Shown here: positions 1-7,623 of the stretch, one piece after another
Numbering within the stretch: position 1 is the first letter of the stretch
Layout of the letters: the number at the start of each line of letters is the position of its first letter
Assembly (NCBI GenBank): GCA_028287235.1
Contig: JAQBQB010000019.1
Span: 1 to 64,000, forward strand
DNA length: 64,000 nucleotides
Origin: Gemmatimonadota bacterium
GTDB taxonomy: Bacteria; Gemmatimonadota; Gemmatimonadetes; Gemmatimonadales; Gemmatimonadaceae
Reading direction: 5' to 3'
The notes under the pieces: model-generated
The model's input: the letters and a program-made list of their open reading frames with translations, nothing else
The model's database searches: none
What the model was told of the DNA's origin: nothing
Position numbers and translations under genes: made by a program

Positions 1-1
1 C

Positions 2-1204
2 GCGGCCGCCGACCTGCGGCTCGTCGCGGACGCGGTACCTGCCGGCGCCGGCGCGCGCGCGCGGCACGTGCGCATCGACGTGCGCCGCCTCGACACGCTC
101 ATGAACCTCATCGGCGAGCTCGTGATCGCGCGCGGGCGCCTCACGCAGCTCGCCGGTGAGCTCGGCAACGCCGCGCTCGACGAGACGGTGACGCAGTCGT
201 CGCGATTGATCACCGAGCTGCGCAACGAGATCACGGCGAGCCGCATGGTGCCGGTGTCGCAGATGTTCGACCGCTTTCCGCGCATCGTGCGCGACGCCGC
301 CCGCTCGGTCGGCAAGCAGGTGGATTTCGTCGTCGAAGGCAAGGGGATCGAGCTCGATCGCTCGATGCTCGACGAGATCGCCGACTCCATCGTCCACCTG
401 CTGCGCAACGCGATCGATCACGGCGTCGAGATGCCCGAGGCGCGCGAAGCGGCCGGCAAGCCGCCGGCGGGGCGGCTCGTGCTGAGCGCGACGCGTGACC
501 GGTCGGCGATCGTGATCAAGGTGAGCGACGACGGCAAGGGCATCGATCGCGAGCGCGTGCTGGCGCGCGCGAAACGTGACGGACTCGTGGACGCGAACCG
601 GACCGATCTCACGCAGGACGAGCTGCTGCGGCTGCTCGCCCGCCCCGGCTTCTCGACGGTCGAGAAGGTGACCGATCTCTCCGGCCGCGGCGTGGGCGTG
701 GACGCCGTCTACACGCGCGTGCGATCGCTCGGCGGCGCGATGGACATCCGGTCGGTGCCCGGGCAGGGCACGACGATGGTGCTCCGTCTGCCGCTTACGC
801 TCGCGATCGTGCGCGCCGTGCTGGCGCGCGTCGGCGACGAGATCTACGCGATTCCGCTCGCGCACGTCAGCGAAACGATCGAGCTCGTGCCCGACATCCT
901 GCGCAGCGTGCAGGGGCGCGAGGTGTTGCTCGCGCGCGACGAAGTGCTGCCGCTGCTCCGCCTGCGCGAGCTGGTGGGGCTCGGCCCGTTCGTCGCGCCG
1001 AACGCGATCGATCTCGAGCAGGTGATCGTGATCGATCTCGGCGATCGGCGGGCGGCGATCGTGATCGACGAGTTGACGGGGCAGGAAGAGATCGTCGTCA
1101 AGCAGTACGACGCGGTTCGGGACGGGCTCCCGTTCTTCGGCGGTGCCACGCTCCTTGGCGACGGTACGCCGTCGCTCATCGTCGACGTCAGCAGTCTCCT
1201 CTGA
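2..1204 (+). CDS. cheA: Chemotaxis histidine kinase CheA, 5'-truncated by the window edge
   Basis: The frame is open from the first bases, so the histidine phosphotransfer (P1) part lies outside the window. What is visible is the dimerisation helix (RLDTLMNLIGELVIARGRL), the HATPase domain with an N-box (HLLRNAIDHGVE), a DDGKGID G1 box and the GRGVGVD box that forms the ATP lid, then a C-terminal CheW-like (P5) regulatory domain ending near VDVSSLL. CheA is the cytoplasmic kinase that phosphorylates response regulators on receptor input. Its stop is followed 7 bp later by cheC, and it heads the che/mgl operon seen here. A GTG at 68 is internal, not the start. Identity is very secure; the missing N-terminus prevents any statement on the number of Hpt domains. 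Confidence 0.96.
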   Translation, partial: AAADLRLVADAVPAGAGARARHVRIDVRRLDTLMNLIGELVIARGRLTQLAGELGNAALDETVTQSSRLITELRNEITASRMVPVSQMFDRFPRIVRDAARSVGKQVDFVVEGKGIELDRSMLDEIADSIVHLLRNAIDHGVEMPEAREAAGKPPAGRLVLSATRDRSAIVIKVSDDGKGIDRERVLARAKRDGLVDANRTDLTQDELLRLLARPGFSTVEKVTDLSGRGVGVDAVYTRVRSLGGAMDIRSVPGQGTTMVLRLPLTLAIVRAVLARVGDEIYAIPLAHVSETIELVPDILRSVQGREVLLARDEVLPLLRLRELVGLGPFVAPNAIDLEQVIVIDLGDRRAAIVIDELTGQEEIVVKQYDAVRDGLPFFGGATLLGDGTPSLIVDVSSLL

Positions 1205-1211
1205 GGAACGC

Positions 1212-1829
1212 ATGGACGATATACGTACTCTGAAGCCCAACCAACTGGACGCGCTGCGCGAGGTGGCGAACATCGGCGCCGGCCACGCGGCCACGGCGTT
1301 GTCGCAGATGGTCGGACAGACCATCATGATCAGCGTGCCCACGATCAACGTGGCGCGCCTCGAGGAGGTGCCCCCGCAGCTCGCCGAGCCGGAGGAGCCG
1401 GTCGCCGCGGTGCTGATGCACATGATGGGCGACCTTACCGGGCGCACGTTGCTCGTCTTTCCGAAGCGCACCGCGCTGCAGCTCGCGGCCATGCTCTGCC
1501 GGCGCGCGGAGCCGGCCGAGGAGTTCGGAGAGATGGAGCAGTCGGCGATCAAGGAGGCGGGCAACATTCTCAGTTCCGCCTACATGAACGCGTTGAGCGA
1601 CTTCATGGGAATGATGCTCCTGCCGTCGCCGCCGAGCCTCGCCATCGACATGTCGACGGCGGTGCTCACCACGGCGTACCTGCAGTTCGGTTCGGACAAG
1701 GACTACGTGTTCTGCGTCGAGAGCGAGTTCCTGATGAGCGACATCGACGAGAAGCTGCGCGGCTTCTTCCTCCTGCTCCCCGATGCGGCGTCGCTGCAGG
1801 CGATTCTGAAGGCCGTCCGTGTAGCCTGA
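1212..1829 (+). CDS. cheC: CheC-type CheY-phosphate phosphatase
   Basis: 205 aa. The protein has the two-fold repeat of CheC, each half carrying the phosphatase signature (D/S)xxxExxN: D13/E17/N20 in the first helix and S111/E115/N118 in the second, so both active sites look intact. In Bacillus and Thermotoga CheC removes phosphate from CheY and forms a complex with CheD, and cheD is present in this same operon. The ATG at 1212 is preceded by GAGG with 5 bp spacing, only 7 bp after cheA; the same frame is open upstream into cheA, but this start fits the family and has the ribosome-binding site. No partner CheY is visible in the window. Confidence 0.92.
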   Translation: MDDIRTLKPNQLDALREVANIGAGHAATALSQMVGQTIMISVPTINVARLEEVPPQLAEPEEPVAAVLMHMMGDLTGRTLLVFPKRTALQLAAMLCRRAEPAEEFGEMEQSAIKEAGNILSSAYMNALSDFMGMMLLPSPPSLAIDMSTAVLTTAYLQFGSDKDYVFCVESEFLMSDIDEKLRGFFLLLPDAASLQAILKAVRVA

Positions 1830-1832
1830 CGC

Positions 1833-4523
1833 ATGGCCCTCACCTCTGAGCGCGATCGCGAGGTCCTTCGCTCGTTCGCCCGACGGATCGATCCGTCGGA
1901 CGCCGGGGCGCACAACAACCTTGGGGTATTGTACTACAACAAGGGGTTGTACGAGGAGGCCGTCGCCGCGTTCATGAAAGCGCTCGAGCTCGACCAGAAG
2001 ATGGAGGTCGCGCAGCGCAACCTGGAGATCGCCTACTTCAACACCGGCTATTACGATACTCGAATACCAGAACTGAAAGAGCGCCTCCGCTCGCGGCCGG
2101 AGGATCGCGAGGCGCGCTGGGAGCTGGGACGCACGTTCTCGTTGCTCGGCCAGCAGGCCGAGGCGGCCGACGAGTTTCGCGCGCTGCTGCAGTACACGCC
2201 GAGCGACGTCGGCGCCCTGCTGCAGCTCGCGCTCGCGGAAAAGCAGGTGGGCGACATCGAGCGGTCGCAGGAGTGCCTGGAGCGGGCGCTCCAGCTCGAC
2301 CCCGATAGCTCGCTGTTGCACTTCACGTTCGGCGAAGTGCTCTACCACCGCGGCCTGAACGAGGAAGCGCTGCGTTCGCTCGAACGCGCCACCGAGCTGA
2401 ACCCCGAGAACCACGACGCGCTCTATCTCATGGGCTTCGTCCTCGGCGACATTGGCCGCCACGAGGACGCGCAGGCGATCACGCGCCGCGCGATCAAGCT
2501 GAATCCCACGCTCTCCCGCGCGCACGCGAACCTGGCGATCGACCAGCAGCGCATGCCGCGTCCCGAGCCCGGCGACGGCGTGAAGCGGGAGCTACAGGTG
2601 ACGGGCGAGAGCCAACTCGCCCGCTACAACCTCGGTCTCGCCTTCCGCAGCAAGGGGTACTACGCCGAGGCACTGCGCGAGTACACCATCGCGCTCGAGC
2701 GCGGCGAGGAGCGCGATCTCGTGCTGCAAGCGATGGCCGAGATGCAGCTCCTGATGCGCCACCCGAAGGACGCGCTTCTCCTCTACGACGAGTTGCTCCA
2801 GCGACAGCCGTCGAGCCCCAAGCTGTGGAACGAGCGCGGCGTGGCGCTCCACCAGCAGGGACATTTCACCGACGCCGAGGCGAGCTACCGGCGAGCGCTG
2901 GAGGCCGAGCCGGCCTACGCGATCGCGCTCAACAACCTCGGCGTCTCGCTCTACCATCGCGGGGCAGTCGACGACGCGGTGGCGGTGTTTCGCACGGCGC
3001 TCGACCAGCAGCCGACGTTCGTCAAGTCGCGCCTCAACCTCGCGCTGCTGCTCAGCCGCGGCAAACGATTCCCGCTCGCCCTCGACACGTTTCGGCAGGT
3101 GTTGAACACCGACCCGGAACATCACGTCGCGTGGAACGGCATTGGGCTCGTGCTCACCGAGCTGCGCAAGTTCGAGGACGCGCGGAACGCCTATGCGCGC
3201 TCCATTCAGTCGCGCCCCGACTTCGCCGAGGCGCACTACAACATGAGCTTCACGCTGTCGCACCTCGGCGATTTCGAGGGCGCGCTGCGCGAGACGAAGC
3301 GCGCCTTGGAGCTCGACCCGTACTACGTCGCGCAGAAGTTCGAGCTGGCGATGGACGTCGAGTACGAAGATCCCGACCTGTCGATTCAGCCCGATCTCGG
3401 CGGCGAGCGGCCGGCCGACTCGTCCATCGCCGACTTCAGCTTCGATCCGCAATCGCTCGACACCCTGTTCACCGAGCTCACGCCGGCGAATGCGCCTCCG
3501 CCCTCCGCGCCGTCGCGGACGATGGATTCGTCGCCGTTCGCCATGGCGACGGACTACCTGTCGAAGGGGCTGTACGATCGCGCCGCGGCGGAGATCAATC
3601 GCGCCATGGCGCGTGGCAACGTGCGCGCCGACGGGCTCGCGATGCTGGGCGATGTATTCGTGAAGCAGGGATTGTTCGGCGAGGCGCTCGAGCGGTATCG
3701 CGAGGCGTTGCGGCTGGAACCGGGGTTGCGGAGCGCGACGATCGGCGAGGCGTGGTCGCTGGTGCGCATCGGTCGCGCGCAGGAGGCGCGACCCCTCGCG
3801 CAGCGCCTGCTCGCCCAGACGCCGAACGACGTCGACGTGTTGATGCTCACGGCCACGGCGTGCGCCGAATCGGGCGACCCGGCGGCGGCGCTGTCGGTGC
3901 TCGAGGCCGCGCGCCGCTGCGAGCCGATGCGCGCCGACGTGCAGCAGAAGATCGGCGACATCGCACGCTCTCTTGGCGACAACGAAGGGGCGATCTCGGC
4001 GTACCGCCACGCGCTTCAGCTCGACCAGGATTTCGCCGTCGTGCGGCTGCAGCTCGCCAAGTTGCTGCAGGCCAAAGGGCAGAACCGCGAAGCCGAGCAG
4101 GAGCTCGTTGGGGCGCTCGACGCGGTTCCGACCTACGCCGAAGCGACGCTCGAGCTGGCGACGCTGCGCCGCCGGCTCGGCCGTGCGGCGGAAGCGCTCA
4201 CCCTGCTGATCGACCTCCTGCACCGCGATCCCTACCACTTCAACGCGCTCATCGCCCTGGGTGAAACGCTGCTGTCGCTGGGACGCAAACGCGACGCGGT
4301 GCTCGCCTTCGCGCGCGTGCTGCGCTTCGATCCGCACCACGTGGGCGCGCTCTTCCACGAAGGCAGTATTTTGTCCGAGCAGCGCCGCTACCGCGACGCG
4401 ATCGAGCGCTGGCAAAAAGTGGTCGATCTCGGCCCGACGACCGACTACGCGCGCCGCGCCCGCCGCGAGATCCGCACGGCGAGCGATCTGCAGGCCATCC
4501 TCGGTGCGCGGAGAAAGAGCTAA
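1833..4523 (+). CDS. Giant tetratricopeptide-repeat scaffold protein
   Basis: 896 aa. Almost the whole length is TPR helices (repeats of the form NNLGVLYYNKGLYEEAVAAF). An acidic, proline-rich linker at about residues 513-566 divides it into two TPR blocks. No signal peptide or membrane segment is evident, so it is probably a cytoplasmic protein-interaction scaffold. It begins 3 bp after cheC and is followed 3 bp later by the PATAN protein, firmly inside the chemosensory/MglA operon. The specific partners cannot be deduced; by position I infer a hub linking the Che array and the MglA module. Confidence 0.85.
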   Translation: MALTSERDREVLRSFARRIDPSDAGAHNNLGVLYYNKGLYEEAVAAFMKALELDQKMEVAQRNLEIAYFNTGYYDTRIPELKERLRSRPEDREARWELGRTFSLLGQQAEAADEFRALLQYTPSDVGALLQLALAEKQVGDIERSQECLERALQLDPDSSLLHFTFGEVLYHRGLNEEALRSLERATELNPENHDALYLMGFVLGDIGRHEDAQAITRRAIKLNPTLSRAHANLAIDQQRMPRPEPGDGVKRELQVTGESQLARYNLGLAFRSKGYYAEALREYTIALERGEERDLVLQAMAEMQLLMRHPKDALLLYDELLQRQPSSPKLWNERGVALHQQGHFTDAEASYRRALEAEPAYAIALNNLGVSLYHRGAVDDAVAVFRTALDQQPTFVKSRLNLALLLSRGKRFPLALDTFRQVLNTDPEHHVAWNGIGLVLTELRKFEDARNAYARSIQSRPDFAEAHYNMSFTLSHLGDFEGALRETKRALELDPYYVAQKFELAMDVEYEDPDLSIQPDLGGERPADSSIADFSFDPQSLDTLFTELTPANAPPPSAPSRTMDSSPFAMATDYLSKGLYDRAAAEINRAMARGNVRADGLAMLGDVFVKQGLFGEALERYREALRLEPGLRSATIGEAWSLVRIGRAQEARPLAQRLLAQTPNDVDVLMLTATACAESGDPAAALSVLEAARRCEPMRADVQQKIGDIARSLGDNEGAISAYRHALQLDQDFAVVRLQLAKLLQAKGQNREAEQELVGALDAVPTYAEATLELATLRRRLGRAAEALTLLIDLLHRDPYHFNALIALGETLLSLGRKRDAVLAFARVLRFDPHHVGALFHEGSILSEQRRYRDAIERWQKVVDLGPTTDYARRARREIRTASDLQAILGARRKS

Positions 4524-4526
4524 CCC

Positions 4527-5360
4527 ATGGCGATCGAAGGACCACTTCGCGAGCTCGGCATCCACGACGTCTTCCAGCTGCTCGACCTGAGCCGGAAGAC
4601 GGGGATGCTGCGCGTGTCGTCCGAGCTTCGGGAGGATGAAGGCGTCGTGCTCTTCGACGGCGGTCGCGTGGTGCAGGCGTCGATCCGCAGCATGGCGATT
4701 CCCACCGAGAGCGGCGCGATCACGCAAAAGGAGATGGAGCGGCAGGCGCGGCTGCACATCGAGAGCGTGGTCTTCGAGCTGATGTCGTGGCGCGAAGGCT
4801 TCTTCTCGTTCGAGGAGCGGTCGCGCGACGAGATGCCGGGCCAGAGTCGTGTCACCGTATCCACCGAGTCGCTCTTGATGGAAGGCGCGCGGCGGATCGA
4901 CGAGTGGTCGCGCATCGCCGACATCGTGCCGAATCTCACCGTGGTGCCGGAGCTCGCGCCTGTGGAAGCGGACCGCGACGGGGCGATGCTCGATCTGCTG
5001 CCGCACGAATGGCAGGTGTTGACGATGATCGACGGTGCGCGCGACCTACGCGCGATTGCCGCGGCTCTGGCGCGCGACGAGTTCGAGATCGCGAAGATCG
5101 CGTACGGTCTCGCGACCACCGGCGTGATCGTGCTGCAATCGGCGCGACGGCTCACGCCGGAATCGGAGCGCATCACGACGAGCGAGTATCTCGCGGTGGC
5201 GGCCACCATGTCGCTGTCCACGGAGCTCGCGGCCGCGCGCGCCGCGGTCGAGCAGTTCCTGCGTTCCTCGCCGAGTGGTCCGGCTGCACCCGAAGCGCGC
5301 GACGCGCTCGATGCGCTCGCACGACTGCAGCGCGTCTTGGAGGCGCGCGCCAATGGCTGA
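4527..5360 (+). CDS. PATAN/DUF4388-domain protein
   Basis: 277 aa. The N-terminus (IEGPLRELGIHDVFQLLDL then KTGMLRV) is the typical opening of the DUF4388 (PATAN) domain, followed by a linker region and a second segment around residues 150-210 (LPHEWQVLTMIDGARDLRAI) like the winged-helix-like tail common in such proteins. PATAN proteins are known or suspected to bind response regulators and modulate motility or gene regulation; the exact role here is unknown. The ATG at 4527 follows the TPR stop by 3 bp, and its own stop overlaps the next start. A second PATAN protein lies downstream at 9546. Confidence 0.75.
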   Translation: MAIEGPLRELGIHDVFQLLDLSRKTGMLRVSSELREDEGVVLFDGGRVVQASIRSMAIPTESGAITQKEMERQARLHIESVVFELMSWREGFFSFEERSRDEMPGQSRVTVSTESLLMEGARRIDEWSRIADIVPNLTVVPELAPVEADRDGAMLDLLPHEWQVLTMIDGARDLRAIAAALARDEFEIAKIAYGLATTGVIVLQSARRLTPESERITTSEYLAVAATMSLSTELAAARAAVEQFLRSSPSGPAAPEARDALDALARLQRVLEARANG

Positions 5361-6162
5361 CGACATTCACGGCTGGAGCGAGGAGCTCGCGCGCGATCCA
5401 TCGAGCTTGGTGTTTCTTCAACTCGGGGAAGCGCTGCGCCGCCAAGGCCAGCTCGAGGTGGCGCTCAAGATCGCGCTGCGCGGTTTGGAACGACACCCAC
5501 GTCACGCCGAAGCGCACGATCTCGTGGCGCGGATCGCCGTGGATCGCCGCGATTTCGCGCGCGCCGTGGAAGAGTGGGAAACCGTATTGCGCATCTCGCC
5601 GTCTCACCTCGGCGCGATGAAGGGGCTGGGGTACATCTCGTTTCAGCAAGGCCGGTTCAACGACGCCGAACGCTTTCTCAACGAAGCGTCGGCGGGCGGG
5701 GCAGGAACGGACGTGGACGCGGCGTTGGAAACCGTGCGCCGATCGTCCGGAAGCATCCCTGTGCCGCGGGTCGGCGACGACCCGGCGCCGGATCCCCAGC
5801 GGCTCTTCGCCGACATTCTCCTCGACGCGGGCCAGACGGCGCTCTTGCTCGACGCGAACGGCTACGTGATGGGCGGGCTCTACCTCGACGGCGACGGGAA
5901 CGACCTTGGGCAAGAGATCGGAGCCCAATTGAGCGGAATATCGGACGAGGTGGTTCGGGCTACCCGTCACCTCGACATTGGCGAATGGAGGTCCATCCTG
6001 TTCGAGACCCACGCCGCCGTGGTTGCCATGGCTCCGGCGGCCGACGGCAGCCTCCTGGTCGTGGCCGCTTCGAAGGCTACACCGCTGGGCTTGCTACGGC
6101 GCCTGCTCGACCGTTGCGCCCAGCGAGCCGCCGAGTGGCTGGGCGCGGGAGGCTCCCGATGA
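5353..6162 (+). CDS. TPR-Roadblock/LC7 fusion protein
   Basis: 269 aa. Residues about 10-120 are TPR-like helices (SLVFLQLGEALRRQGQLEVA), and residues about 150-265 resemble a Roadblock/LC7 fold (LFADILLDAGQTALLLDANGY, then an alternating hydrophobic strand pattern LLVVAASK). Roadblock domains regulate small Ras-like GTPases such as MglA. The start ATG at 5353 overlaps the previous stop by 8 bp; an in-frame upstream extension to 5275 has no support. Its stop overlaps the next ATG as ATGA. The TPR half could recruit the GTPase regulator to the larger TPR proteins of this operon (inference). Confidence 0.65.
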   Translation: MADDIHGWSEELARDPSSLVFLQLGEALRRQGQLEVALKIALRGLERHPRHAEAHDLVARIAVDRRDFARAVEEWETVLRISPSHLGAMKGLGYISFQQGRFNDAERFLNEASAGGAGTDVDAALETVRRSSGSIPVPRVGDDPAPDPQRLFADILLDAGQTALLLDANGYVMGGLYLDGDGNDLGQEIGAQLSGISDEVVRATRHLDIGEWRSILFETHAAVVAMAPAADGSLLVVAASKATPLGLLRRLLDRCAQRAAEWLGAGGSR

Positions 6163-6509
6163 GCAGTCCCTTTACCGCGCTGCTCGAATCCCTCAGCCGG
6201 CAACGTGGCGTGCGGGCAAGCTTGATCGTCTCGGAGAATGACGGGCTCGTGGTCGATGCCAATTTGCGCTTTGGGCAGGACGGCGACCGCGTTGCCGCCC
6301 TGGCGGCGTCGATGTACCGCAAAGCGCGGATGTCGGCGTCGGCCGCGCGTTTGGGCGCCGTCGGTTTCCTCCAGCTCGACGCCGAGCGGGGCCGGATCTG
6401 CGCCGTTGGAGGGCGCGGGGATCTCGTCATCGTCGTCGTCGCGGAACCGGCGGCCAACGTGGGACTCATTCGCGTGGAACTGCTGAAGGCGCTGGACTCG
6501 CTCACATGA
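6159..6509 (+). CDS. Small Roadblock/LC7-domain protein
   Basis: 116 aa, a stand-alone Roadblock/LC7 domain: N-terminal helix FTALLESLSRQRGV, strand pair with a VSENDGLVVDA turn, central helix of the AALAASMYRKA kind, and C-terminal strands GDLVIVVVAE. Such proteins form dimers that act on, or scaffold, Ras-like GTPases. It overlaps its neighbours on both sides by 4 bp (ATGA), implying translational coupling with mglB and mglA. It lacks the SLGLVR signature seen in the next gene, so it is a second, divergent Roadblock protein rather than MglB itself. Confidence 0.72.
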   Translation: MSSPFTALLESLSRQRGVRASLIVSENDGLVVDANLRFGQDGDRVAALAASMYRKARMSASAARLGAVGFLQLDAERGRICAVGGRGDLVIVVVAEPAANVGLIRVELLKALDSLT

Positions 6510-6979
6510 ACATCGCCACGGTGGAGCCGTGGGTCGAAGCGCCGCTGCGCCGGTACGTCGACGACGCGCGGGCGCGGCTCGCGCTGTTGCTCCACACGTC
6601 GGGGCAGGTGGTGGCGCAGGCGGGATTCACGCGTGCGATCGACGTGATGACGGCATGTGCGCTCGCGTCGGCGGTGCACGCGACGTCGGCAGAGCTGGGG
6701 CGGCAAGTGGACGGCCGTCCGTTTCGCGGATTGCACCACGCAGGACCGCAGCGGCAGCTGTACCTGGCGCCCGCCGAGACGGCGCGCGGGGCCTACATTT
6801 GCCTCACGGTGTTCGACGACGAAAGCTCGCTCGGCCTGGTGCGCATGTACTTCGACGAGCTCTGCAAGGAGCTCATGGTCGCGGCGCCGCCGCTCGCGCC
6901 GCTTCGCGAGCCCGCGCTCGCGGTGGACTTCGAGCGGGACCTGAATGCAAACCTCGCCGCGATGTTTGGACGAAACTAG
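6506..6979 (+). CDS. mglB: MglB-like Roadblock protein, putative GAP/partner of MglA
   Basis: 157 aa, close to the length of Myxococcus MglB. The segment TVFDDESSLGLVRMYFDEL closely follows the MglB pattern (VIFDNRTSLGLVRL), preceded by a strand LYLAP, and the C-terminus ends in a charged helix (DLNANLAAMFGRN), as MglB does. MglB is the homodimeric GTPase-activating partner of the polarity GTPase MglA and sets front-rear polarity in gliding or twitching cells. Here it lies 30 bp before mglA, giving the usual mglBA order. The ATG at 6506 overlaps the preceding stop by 4 bp. Family assignment rests on motif and neighbour evidence. Confidence 0.78.
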   Translation: MNIATVEPWVEAPLRRYVDDARARLALLLHTSGQVVAQAGFTRAIDVMTACALASAVHATSAELGRQVDGRPFRGLHHAGPQRQLYLAPAETARGAYICLTVFDDESSLGLVRMYFDELCKELMVAAPPLAPLREPALAVDFERDLNANLAAMFGRN

Positions 6980-7009
6980 CCGCTACGACCCACCAGCGAT
7001 CAGCCAACA

Positions 7010-7618
7010 GTGTCCCTAGTCAACTACGCCACCCGCGAGATCACATGCAAGATCGTCTATTACGGACCCGGTCGGTCCGGAAAGACGACGAACTTGCATT
7101 ACATCTACGGGCAGGTGCCGGAGGATCGAAAGGGGAAGATGGTGTCGCTGGCGACGCAGACCGATCGCACGCTGTTCTTCGACTTTCTGCCGCTCGACCT
7201 GGGAATGATCTCCGGCTTCACCACCAAGTTTCAGCTCTATACCGTGCCCGGCCAGGTCTACTACCAGACGACGCGGAAGCTCGTCCTCCAAGGGGCGGAC
7301 GGCGTCGTGTTCGTGGCTGACAGTCAGGCGCGGCAGCTCGAGGAGAACATCGAGAGCTTCAGAGACCTCCACGCGAACCTTGCCGAGCAGGGGATCGAGG
7401 CGCGGACGGTGCCGCTCGTGATCCAGTACAACAAGCAGGATCTTCCGCCCGATCTCATCCTCAGCGCGCACGAGCTGTCGGACGCGTTGAACTTTCGCGG
7501 CGTGCCGGAATTCGCCGCGGACGCGCTGCACGGCCCGGGCGTGTTCGAGACGCTGCGCTCGATCTCCGAGGTCGTATTGAAGCGGCTGAGCGCGGGCGCT
7601 ACGGCGGGTTCGAGGTAG
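7010..7618 (+). CDS. mglA: MglA-family Ras-like GTPase
   Basis: 202 aa. The N-terminus (NYATREITCKIVYYGPG) matches MglA closely. The P-loop is GPGRSGKT at residues 19-26, followed by the TDRTLFFDFLPLDLG switch region, the TVPGQVYYQTTRK G3 segment, GADGVVFVADSQ, and the guanine-specificity motif NKQD. MglA-GTP marks the leading pole and directs type IV pilus or gliding machines. The start is GTG at 7010, 30 bp after mglB. The next gene begins 5 bp after its stop. Identity is secure; whether the organism glides or twitches cannot be judged from this window. Confidence 0.94.
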   Translation: MSLVNYATREITCKIVYYGPGRSGKTTNLHYIYGQVPEDRKGKMVSLATQTDRTLFFDFLPLDLGMISGFTTKFQLYTVPGQVYYQTTRKLVLQGADGVVFVADSQARQLEENIESFRDLHANLAEQGIEARTVPLVIQYNKQDLPPDLILSAHELSDALNFRGVPEFAADALHGPGVFETLRSISEVVLKRLSAGATAGSR

Positions 7619-7623
7619 GCCCG

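Noticed and set aside
1188-5006. Very long open frames on the minus strand opposite cheC, the TPR and PATAN genes
   Set aside because: They are rich in Arg, Ala, His and Glu without domain pattern, and they mirror well-supported plus-strand genes. GC-rich codon bias creates such open antisense frames.
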